Source: Saccharothrix sp. NRRL B-16314 (GTDB lineage: Bacteria; Actinomycetota; Actinomycetes; Mycobacteriales; Pseudonocardiaceae). Taken from it: DNA of 64,000 bases. The number at the start of each line of letters is the position of its first letter. Position 1 is the stretch's first letter. Location of the stretch: the NCBI RefSeq assembly GCF_000716595.1, contig NZ_JNXC01000001.1, positions 930,001 to 994,000 of the forward strand. Reading direction: 5' to 3'. Shown piece by piece: positions 55,440-64,000 of this stretch. The notes under the pieces are model-generated. The model searched no databases. It was given only the letters and a program-made list of their open reading frames with translations, and was not told the DNA's origin. The translations under genes and the position numbers were made by a program.

Positions 55440-56221
55440 TCAGACGCGCTTGAACAGCAGCGCGCGCTTGACCTCCTGGATGGCCTTCGTGACCTGGATG
55501 CCACGCGGGCAGGCGTCGGTGCAGTTGAACGTCGTCCGGCAGCGCCACACGCCGTCCACGTCGTTCAGGATGTCCAGCCGCTCCTCGGCGCCCTCGTCCC
55601 GGCTGTCGAAGATGAACCGGTGCGCGTTCACGATCGCCGCCGGGCCGAAGTACGAGCCCTCGGTCCAGAACACCGGGCACGACGTGGTGCACGCCGCGCA
55701 CAGGATGCACTTCGTGGTGTCGTCGAACCGCTCGCGGTCGGCCGCGGACTGGAGCCGTTCACGCGTCGGCTCGTTGCCGTACGTGATGAGGTAAGGCTTG
55801 ACCGCCTTGAACGCCTCGAAGAACGGCTCCATGTCGACCAGCAGGTCCTTGTGGACCGGCAGGCCCTTGATGGCCTCCACGGTGATAGTGGTCGGCTTGC
55901 CCTTCGGCGCCAGCAGGTCCTTCAGCAGCACCTTGCAGGCCAGCCGGTTCACGCCGTTGATGCGCATGGCGTCCGACCCGCAGATGCCGTGCGCGCACGA
56001 TCGGCGGAACGTCAGCGTGCCGTCCAGGTACCACTTCACGTAGTGCAGCAGGTTCAGCACGCGGTCCGACGGCAGGGCCGGGATCTCGAACGAGTCCCAG
56101 CGCGGCTCGTCGTCGAACTCCGGGTTGAACCGGCGGACCTTCAGGGTGACGGTGATCGCGCCGTCCGGCACGGGGGGCTGGTTGCCGCGCGAGCCGGTGG
56201 ACACTTCAGCGGTAGCGGTCA

Positions 56222-56222
<1 letters not shown>
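55440..56222 (-). CDS. sdhB: Succinate dehydrogenase iron-sulfur subunit
   Basis: This is a 260-aa electron-transfer subunit. The 2Fe-2S site is RRSCAHGICGSDAM with a later Cys (LACKVLL). The 4Fe-4S and 3Fe-4S sites are CILCAACTTSCPVFW and CRTTFNCTDACPRGI. The ATG overlaps the sdhA stop. In-frame sequence further upstream lies inside sdhA and is not used. Confidence 0.97.
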
Positions 56223-57973
<1,751 letters not shown>

Positions 57974-57997
57974 GGCTCTGGTACTCCCCGCGGCGGG

Positions 57998-58411
57998 TCA
58001 GTCGGTGATGTTCGGGTCGAAGGTGAAGATCACGTACGTGCCGAGGGCGATGATCAGCACCATCGAGACGTAGAGGAGCACCTTGAGCCAGAACCGGGTC
58101 GCGTCCTTGCGGGCGTAGTCGTTGATCACGGTGCGCAGGCCGTTGCCGCCGTGGATCTGGGCCAGCCACAGCATGGCCAGGTCCCAGAACTGCCAGAACG
58201 GCGAGGCCCACCGGCCCGCGACGAAGCCGAAGTTGATCCGGTGCACGCCGCCGTCGAGCACGTTCATGATGAACAGGTGCCCGAGCACCAGCACGACGAG
58301 CGCCACGCCCGAGATGCGCATGAACAGCCAGCTGTGCAGCTCGAAGTTGCTGCGGCGGGCGGCCGGGCGGCGCGGGGAACGCGGCTTGGCGATGATCAGC
58401 GATTCACTCAT
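57998..58411 (-). CDS. sdhD: Succinate dehydrogenase membrane anchor SdhD
   Basis: This is a 137-aa hydrophobic anchor with three helices. The first, WLFMRISGVALVVLVLGHLFIMNVL, has the His expected to ligate haem b. An Arg/Pro-rich N-terminus (KPRSPRRPAARRS) precedes it. The start lies 2 nt after the sdhC stop. It forms the quinone site together with SdhC. Confidence 0.93.
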   Translation of the reverse strand: MSESLIIAKPRSPRRPAARRSNFELHSWLFMRISGVALVVLVLGHLFIMNVLDGGVHRINFGFVAGRWASPFWQFWDLAMLWLAQIHGGNGLRTVINDYARKDATRFWLKVLLYVSMVLIIALGTYVIFTFDPNITD

Positions 58412-58413
58412 GG

Positions 58414-58839
58414 TCAGTGACCCCCACCGATCAGGTCGGACACCGTGCGGACCAGCATGAAGTAGGTGCCGGGGATCATCACCAGCACCCAGATGCCGAG
58501 GATCGCCCACAGCATCTGCTTCTGGTACTTGGGGCCCTTGGCCCAGAAGTCGACGAGCAGCACCCTGATGCCGTTGAGCGCGTGGTAGAGGACCGCACCG
58601 ACGAGGCCGACCTCGAACAGGTTGACGATCGGGTTCTTGTAGGTCTCGATGACCTTGTCGTACGCGTCCGGGGACACCCGCACCAGTGCGGTGTCCAGGA
58701 CGTGCGCGAACAGGAAGAAGAACGTCAACACACCGGTGATGCGGTGCGCGACCCAGGACCACATCCCCAGGTCGCCGCGGTAGAGCGTTCCGACCCCTTT
58801 ACGGGTACCCGCCCGCTCGGGTGCGGTGGTGCCGGCCAT
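58414..58839 (-). CDS. sdhC: Succinate dehydrogenase cytochrome b subunit SdhC
   Basis: This is a 141-aa anchor with three helices. The family segment is GDLGMWSWVAHRITGVLTFFFLFAHVLDTALV, here cited as its start GDLGMWSWVAHRITGV, and LYHALNGIRVLLVDF holds the haem-ligand His. ATG 58839 (AGTTAPERAG) is preferred to ATG 58845. It is the first gene of sdhCDAB. The 238 bp upstream, to the stop of the giant gene, is the operon promoter region; no regulatory site is recognisable there. Confidence 0.94.
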   Translation of the reverse strand: MAGTTAPERAGTRKGVGTLYRGDLGMWSWVAHRITGVLTFFFLFAHVLDTALVRVSPDAYDKVIETYKNPIVNLFEVGLVGAVLYHALNGIRVLLVDFWAKGPKYQKQMLWAILGIWVLVMIPGTYFMLVRTVSDLIGGGH

Positions 58840-59077
58840 GCGCAACGGCCTCCAGCGTCAGTGGTGGACTGGTCTCCGGTACCTGAGTACTCGGACCTTG
58901 ACCATCGGATGCTAGACCCGTGCAGGTCACCCGACCCAGCGGCCCGACCTGTCTGTGAGCGACGAGACACCCACCGGCCACTGGATCGATTCCCCTCACC
59001 GCGCCGGTCGCGCGGCTGTGCGGTTCCGGTGACCCGACGGGGTGACCGGAACCGTCCACTGCGGACGTCCTCGCCGG

Positions 59078-62000
59078 TCAGCGCGGTCGGAAGGTGGCGA
59101 CCCCGTTCAGCACGACGAGGTCGACGTGCACCTCGTGCGGGCTCTGGCCGGTGAACGGCGGCAGCGGCAACGGCGGTGTGCCGGGCAGGTGGATGACCAG
59201 GTTCACCCCCAACCGGGTCGCGATGAGCCGTCCGGCGAGGTCGCGGGCGTTGGCGGCCCGGACGTCCTCCGGCGAGTTGGTGATGGTCCAGTTCAGGTTC
59301 TCCACCAGCGCGCCGTAGAGCTGGTTCTTCCGCATCGGTCGGGCCGCGGTGAAGTCGGCCACGTGCGCGGCGACGTCCGGGGCGGTGGCGCCGGTCACCA
59401 CGTTGTGGCGCAGGTCGGCCGCCGTGACGTTGGCGGCGTGCGCGACCGCCGCGTACAGGCCGTCCGGGGTGGGGGGTGGTGCGGTCGGCAGGAGGGACTG
59501 CGCGGTGTGCTGGAGGTGCCGCATGGCCTCGTCCACGTGCGTCTGCGGCACGCCGGGGGCGCCGTCGTGAGTGCCGTTGTGAGTGCCGTCGTGCGTGATG
59601 TCGGGGAGCGGCGGGTGCGGAGCGGCTTGCGTGTTCGGAGTGGACGGTGCCGAGGACGCGGTGGTGTCCGGAGCGGTGACGACCGGCTGGATGCCGGTTG
59701 CCGGTGCCGATGACGCGGTGGTGTTCGGGGTGGAGCCGGCGGCCGGCTGGATGCCGCTCGCCGGTGCTGATTCCGGCGGCGTGATGGTGATGGACGGCGT
59801 GGTGCCAGGCGGTGGGGTGCCAAGCGGTGGGGTGCCGGGTGGCGTGGTGCTGGGTGGCGTGGTGCCGGGCGGTGGGGGAGGCGGTGGGGCCGGCGGTGTC
59901 GGCCGGTTGAAGTCGGCGATTCGCTGGTCCACCACGATCCGGGCGTTCCACCAGTCGAGCTGCCTCGCGTCCGCCTCGGTGCGGCGGTTGTCCAGCTCGA
60001 CCTCGGCCGCGGTGATCTCCGCTTCCAAGTCCGCGATGGTGGTCTCGACCTGCTGCTGGGCCCGCAGCGCGGCGTCGCGCTCGTTCGCCGCCAGCTGGGC
60101 CGCCGCACGTCCGGTGTCCAACGTGGTGCCTGCCGTCTCCAGGCCGCCCCGCGCCGCTTCCAGGTCGATCACGGCCTGGTCCAGGTCGATCCGGGCCTGT
60201 TCCGCGGCGACCCGCGCGTCCTCGACCGCGACCCGCGCGTCGGTCTGCTTCCCGATCGCGTCCGTGTTCGCGGCCTGCGCCGCCGCGGCGAGGTCGACGG
60301 CCGTGGCGACCTCGGCCTCGCGGGCGTCGCGCGCGGCACGGGCGCTGTCCACCTTGCCGACCAGGTCCTTCGCCACCGGGTCGGTGGCGATCGGCGGTGC
60401 GCCCTCGGGACGGTGGTCCAGGTGGGCGTCGAGGTTGGCCTGGGCGACGTCCAACGCCGCCTGCGCGTCGTCCAGCCTGCCCTGCGCCGCCCGCACCTCC
60501 GCGTCCGCGCCCGCCAGGTCACGCCCGGTGGAGCGCACCTCGACGTCGGCGTCGCCCAGCGCGTCCTGCGCGTCCTGGTGCACGGAGTCGAGGTGCGTGA
60601 TCCGCTCGCGCTGGTCCTTGACCGCGGTGCTCGCGTCGTCCCGTGCGGCCTGCGCGTCCCGGACGGCCTGCTCCAGGTCCGGCACGCGGCCGGCCTCCGC
60701 CAGCTGCGTGCCGATCGCGGTGTTGTGCCGCACCTTCGAGTCGGTCAGGTCCTGCTGGAGCAGGGCGACGTCGGCGGCCACCCTGTTGATCACGGCCTGG
60801 GCGTCGTGCCGCGCGCGGTCCACCGCCAGCTCGGCGTCGCGCCACGCCTTGGCGGTGTCCTTGACCGCGGTCTGCGCGTCGCTCAGGTCGGCGTCGAAGT
60901 CCCGGCCGAGCACCGACTCGGCCTCCGGTGACGGCATCCGCACCGACGCCGAGCCCGGCACGTTCAGGTCCACCACGCTGGTCTTGCCGCCGATCGTGGC
61001 GACCACGCGGTACTCCACGTCGAAGTCGACCAGGCCGGTGCGCCCCTGCGGCTTGAGGTTGTTGATCTTGTTGTTGGTCGCGCCGCCGGACACCGCCTCG
61101 GCGTCCTCGGCCGCGTGCCGGGTCTCGATGCCGCCGAGGGCGATGGCCGCGGTGTCCTTCGGGTCCTGGGTCGGCTTGACCGAGGCGCTGCCGGTCGCCC
61201 AGCCCACCGACATGTCGCCGGTCTCGCTGTGCTTGGCCTCGGTGGACGTGGTGGTGACCGACGACCTCGGGTTCTCCAGGTTCACGCCGTCGCTCAGGCC
61301 GCCCAGCCTCGGGTTGACCAGCTTGGCGTAGACCTTCACGTCGGCGTGCTGGCCGAACGTCAGGGCCGCCTCGTGCAGCCCCGGCACGGTCAGCGGGCCG
61401 TCGAGCATGCCCGGCAGGCTCGGCTGGAGGTTCTCCGAGCCGAGCGTGGACAGCAGCGTGTTCAACGGGCCGGTGCCCTTGCCCGTGATGCCCTGGTTGG
61501 CGCCCGCCGCGGTCAGCGCCTGGATCGCCGCGGCACGCAGGTCGGCGGCGCCGCGGTAGTTCTCCACCGACGCCTTGGGCGGCAACGTCGCCGGGTTGCC
61601 GTTCTGCTGCCACGCCGTCGCGGCCTCCGGTGTGCCCTGCGCGGCGGGCTGCGCGGTCGTGGTCGACGAGTAGCCGGCCGGTGGCGTGGCGGCGGGGGTG
61701 AACACCTTCTGGTTGTCCGCGTGCAGCCGCACCGCGATGTCCTGCGGTTGCCCGGTGGCCCTGGTGACGAGCTGGTCGCCCTTCTCCACCACCAGCTCGA
61801 ACTCGATGGGCACGGTGTACTTCGCCGCCGGGCCGCTGCCCGCCCGCAGGTGGCCGAACTGCTCGGTGGTCGCCTTGGTGACGGTGCTGCTGTGCTGCTG
61901 GCCGACGTTCGCCGCGGCGATCACGCCCACGCCGCCGGACACGTTCGGGTTCGCGCTGCCGGGCTGGGCGAGGCCGGGCGCCTTGAGCCCGAGGCCCCAA

Positions 62001-64000
62001 CCGGTGGCCCTGCCCTGCCCGTCGGTCACCTTCTGGGCGCCCGCGGTCGTGTGCTCCATGTCGATGCCATCGTTGACGACACCGTCGAAGCTCGGCGCGC
62101 CGGTGACCCGGGCCTTGAGCGTGACCTGGTAGGTGTCCTTGCCGAACGTGCCCGGCTGGTGCAGGAGCAGCGGCACACCGCCGTCCAGCGCACTGTCGAT
62201 CATCGCCTTGACGCTCGTGGGCGAGGCGAAGTCGACCAGCCGCTGGAAGTTGTTCATCGAGTCCTTGAGCACCGAATCCGGCACCAGGTCGCTCTTGAAC
62301 GGGCCGCTCGTCCGGGTGTTGAGGTCGTTGATCAGCCCGGTGACCATGCCGGACAGGTCCGGCGGCGTTTCGAGCGCGCTCAGACCGAGCGAACTGGGGT
62401 TGTCCGGTGTCAGCGTCGCCGGCGGCGTCATCGTGCCGAACGCGGGCGGCGGGGTCTTCGGCTTCACGTCCGGCAGCACGCCCAACTCGCGCGCCACGTC
62501 CTCGCTGACCCGCACGAACACACCGCCGGGCAGGGTGACCGCAGCACCCTCCACGCGCGGCGTCCCGCCGTAGACCGCGTTGCCCGACCGGCTCTCGCCG
62601 ACCACCGTGACGTCCGCGTCCAGCTGGATCAGCACGGTCCGCGCGCTGGGCGGCGTGACGACGTTGCGGTCGACGCTGCCGCTGATCTCGTTCGCGCTGG
62701 TCTTGGACGACGAGTACGGCGTGACCTTGCCCGCCACGGCGACGCCGCCCGAGCCGGACGTGGGGGTGGGCTGGCCGGCCGGTGGCGGCGTCACGTTCGG
62801 CTTCACGGGCAGGTTGACGCCGGCGGTGAGGTCGACGGTGTGGCTGCTGCTCTTCGCGTCACCCGCCTTGTAACCGCCGGTGGTCGCGTTCTCGGTGCCC
62901 GTGTCGTCCGAGATCGACACCAGCTTCGGGTTGCCCAGCTGGATCGACATGCCGATGGCGCCGGAGCGGTCGGTGACCCGGCGGCCGTACTTGAGGCCGT
63001 TCTCCTGCATGCCGGTCTCGGTCAGCTTGCGCAGGTTGGCCTTGATGCTCTCCGGGCTGAACAGCTTGTCGATCTGGTTGCGTGCCTCCGTGCCGGGCAC
63101 GGTCAGCGACGAGTCGCCCCTCGCCGCCCGGTTGAGCGCCTCGATGGCCTGGTCGCGCACCACCTCGGTGCCGACCACCGCCTCGACGTGCAGGAAGTCC
63201 GGCGCGGGCGGGCGCGGCACCGGGGGGTTGAGCAGGTCCTTGATCGTCGGCGGCTGGTCCAGCCTGGTGGACACCGGAGGACCCGGGCGGAAGCCGGACG
63301 GGTCGTTGTCCATCGACGAGCCGTCCGACACCCACAGGTGCACCGGGCCGGCGATCTGGTCCAGGTTCACCACGCCGGGCGGGTTCGGCCCACCGGTCTT
63401 CGCGACCAGCTTGGGCTCGGGCACCTGGAGGAACGGCGAGCCCGGCGTCACCCGCTTGACCCACGACCGGTTGCGGCTGAACGTGGTGATCTCGATGTCG
63501 AACTCGAGGTCCTGCGAGAACACCTGGGCGTTCGCGCTGCCCACGTTGAGCCCGGTGCTGGCGACCGTCGGGCCGCCCGTGTTCTTGTTGCCCCACCCGT
63601 AGGTGTACTTCGCGCCGACCTGCGGCGTCGGGGTGAGCGAGGCGTCGGCGGTCTTGACCGGGAACACCGCCTTGCCCTCGATGCCGATGTTGACGGACTT
63701 CTGCGTGGCGGTGGTGCTGTCCAGCTTCGGCGCGGTGTTCGCCGAGCCGCGCACGTTGCGCGCGTCGACCTGGCCGAGGTGGCTGCCGCCGGCAGGTCGG
63801 GCGCGGACCGTGATGTTGACGTACTCGTTGGTGCTCAGGCCGCGCTTCTTGAGCTGCACCTGCACACCGGGGCCGAGCAGGCTGTCCATCTTGGTCTTCA
63901 GCGCGGTCGCCGACAGCTCGGAGTCGAGCTTGCGCTGGTTGGCCGTGGCCTCCGCGACGTCGGCCAGGCTCTGGCCCTTGCGCGAGCCGGTGTCCGGGTT
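59078..64000 (-). CDS. Giant repeat/coiled-coil protein, 5' end beyond the window
   Basis: At least 1640 residues are visible, and the frame continues past 64000, so the gene is truncated at its 5' end. Visible residues 1 to about 1060 contain at least three or four divergent beta-rich repeats of roughly 220-300 residues. Each contains a segment like LGNPKLVSISDDTGTENATT, VNPRLGGLSDGVNLENPRSS or APSFDGVVNDGIDMEHTTAG, then a self-like T/S-rich strand region. Residues 1060-1360 form a long coiled coil rich in Ala, Asp, Gln and Arg. A Pro/Thr-rich linker follows. The last 150 residues (DGLYAAVAHAANVTAADLRH onward) form a compact domain, faintly OTU-like but without the expected Cys. It may be a secreted polymorphic-toxin-like or surface protein; the family is not recognised. 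Confidence 0.75.
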   Translation of the reverse strand, partial: NPDTGSRKGQSLADVAEATANQRKLDSELSATALKTKMDSLLGPGVQVQLKKRGLSTNEYVNITVRARPAGGSHLGQVDARNVRGSANTAPKLDSTTATQKSVNIGIEGKAVFPVKTADASLTPTPQVGAKYTYGWGNKNTGGPTVASTGLNVGSANAQVFSQDLEFDIEITTFSRNRSWVKRVTPGSPFLQVPEPKLVAKTGGPNPPGVVNLDQIAGPVHLWVSDGSSMDNDPSGFRPGPPVSTRLDQPPTIKDLLNPPVPRPPAPDFLHVEAVVGTEVVRDQAIEALNRAARGDSSLTVPGTEARNQIDKLFSPESIKANLRKLTETGMQENGLKYGRRVTDRSGAIGMSIQLGNPKLVSISDDTGTENATTGGYKAGDAKSSSHTVDLTAGVNLPVKPNVTPPPAGQPTPTSGSGGVAVAGKVTPYSSSKTSANEISGSVDRNVVTPPSARTVLIQLDADVTVVGESRSGNAVYGGTPRVEGAAVTLPGGVFVRVSEDVARELGVLPDVKPKTPPPAFGTMTPPATLTPDNPSSLGLSALETPPDLSGMVTGLINDLNTRTSGPFKSDLVPDSVLKDSMNNFQRLVDFASPTSVKAMIDSALDGGVPLLLHQPGTFGKDTYQVTLKARVTGAPSFDGVVNDGIDMEHTTAGAQKVTDGQGRATGWGLGLKAPGLAQPGSANPNVSGGVGVIAAANVGQQHSSTVTKATTEQFGHLRAGSGPAAKYTVPIEFELVVEKGDQLVTRATGQPQDIAVRLHADNQKVFTPAATPPAGYSSTTTAQPAAQGTPEAATAWQQNGNPATLPPKASVENYRGAADLRAAAIQALTAAGANQGITGKGTGPLNTLLSTLGSENLQPSLPGMLDGPLTVPGLHEAALTFGQHADVKVYAKLVNPRLGGLSDGVNLENPRSSVTTTSTEAKHSETGDMSVGWATGSASVKPTQDPKDTAAIALGGIETRHAAEDAEAVSGGATNNKINNLKPQGRTGLVDFDVEYRVVATIGGKTSVVDLNVPGSASVRMPSPEAESVLGRDFDADLSDAQTAVKDTAKAWRDAELAVDRARHDAQAVINRVAADVALLQQDLTDSKVRHNTAIGTQLAEAGRVPDLEQAVRDAQAARDDASTAVKDQRERITHLDSVHQDAQDALGDADVEVRSTGRDLAGADAEVRAAQGRLDDAQAALDVAQANLDAHLDHRPEGAPPIATDPVAKDLVGKVDSARAARDAREAEVATAVDLAAAAQAANTDAIGKQTDARVAVEDARVAAEQARIDLDQAVIDLEAARGGLETAGTTLDTGRAAAQLAANERDAALRAQQQVETTIADLEAEITAAEVELDNRRTEADARQLDWWNARIVVDQRIADFNRPTPPAPPPPPPPGTTPPSTTPPGTPPLGTPPPGTTPSITITPPESAPASGIQPAAGSTPNTTASSAPATGIQPVVTAPDTTASSAPSTPNTQAAPHPPLPDITHDGTHNGTHDGAPGVPQTHVDEAMRHLQHTAQSLLPTAPPPTPDGLYAAVAHAANVTAADLRHNVVTGATAPDVAAHVADFTAARPMRKNQLYGALVENLNWTITNSPEDVRAANARDLAGRLIATRLGVNLVIHLPGTPPLPLPPFTGQSPHEVHVDLVVLNGVATFRPR

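Noticed and set aside
59078..59560. Active OTU-type cysteine protease domain at the end of the giant protein
   Set aside because: The expected DGDC motif reads DGLYAAVA with no Cys, and the similarity is too faint to assign.

Overview
The window is a contiguous piece of a very GC-rich actinobacterial chromosome. Gene content points to the order Pseudonocardiales (Saccharothrix, Lentzea or Actinosynnema type). The evidence is an imuA'-imuB-dnaE2 mutasome cassette with an actinobacterial LexA box, a DUF3017 gene behind folD, the F420 gene fbiC, an SCO4848-type membrane protein, DUF1918, and a YbaB/WXG100/TNT-toxin cluster. The order is an inference from gene content; no rRNA is present. Many starts are GTG or TTG and many genes overlap by 4 nt.

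Layout. 0-2.8 kb: the acidic tail of a PerM/DUF6350 membrane protein, then purN-purH. 2.8-3.9 kb: a frameshifted membrane-anchored protein read leftward. 4.0-10 kb: SOS-controlled imuA', imuB, an undescribed 83-aa gene coupled on both sides, and dnaE2. 10-10.6 kb: a tandem-repeat block. 10.7-15.2 kb: a RibD/DHFR-like gene opposite its TetR, then folD-DUF3017 and two transporters. 15.3-23.2 kb: a type VII secretion-linked toxin island (YbaB, WXG100, a WXG100-like polymorphic protein, a YezG-like protein, two TNT-domain proteins). 23.2-31.7 kb: a pentapeptide protein, malate dehydrogenase, an inositol-monophosphatase-like enzyme, an oxidoreductase/TetR pair, an ABC-2 exporter and an ArsR gene. 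31.7-35.2 kb: MFS exporter, Ser/Thr kinase, HhH-GPD protein. 35.4-37.3 kb: an AbiE-like type IV toxin-antitoxin pair. 37.5-40 kb: a secreted GH26 mannanase and a J-domain/NERD fusion. 40.06-40.2 kb: two abutting tRNA-like genes. 40.2-44.6 kb: small proteins, a YdjM-like gene with a LexA-like box, and isocitrate dehydrogenase. 44.6-46.3 kb: xthA with a MntA/HepT toxin-antitoxin module placed between two copies of its 3' end. 46.4-55.3 kb: a Tat metallophosphoesterase, fbiC, trpS, a YihY protein and a D,D-carboxypeptidase. 55.4-58.8 kb: the sdhCDAB operon. 59-64 kb: the 3' part of a giant repeat/coiled-coil protein that runs off the window.

Themes. Central metabolism (purN/H, folD, mdh, icd, sdh, trpS, fbiC) is interleaved with accessory modules for SOS mutagenesis, toxins and toxin-antitoxins. 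Convergent gene ends repeatedly carry short tandem arrays whose sequences are unrelated but whose unit is 16 bp at three loci and 14 bp at a fourth. The strongest candidates for undescribed biology are the 83-aa protein inside the mutasome operon, the back-to-back tRNA-like pair, the TNT toxins that carry their own immunity-like domain, the toxin-antitoxin cassette flanked by duplicated xthA ends, and the shared architecture of the convergent-end arrays.
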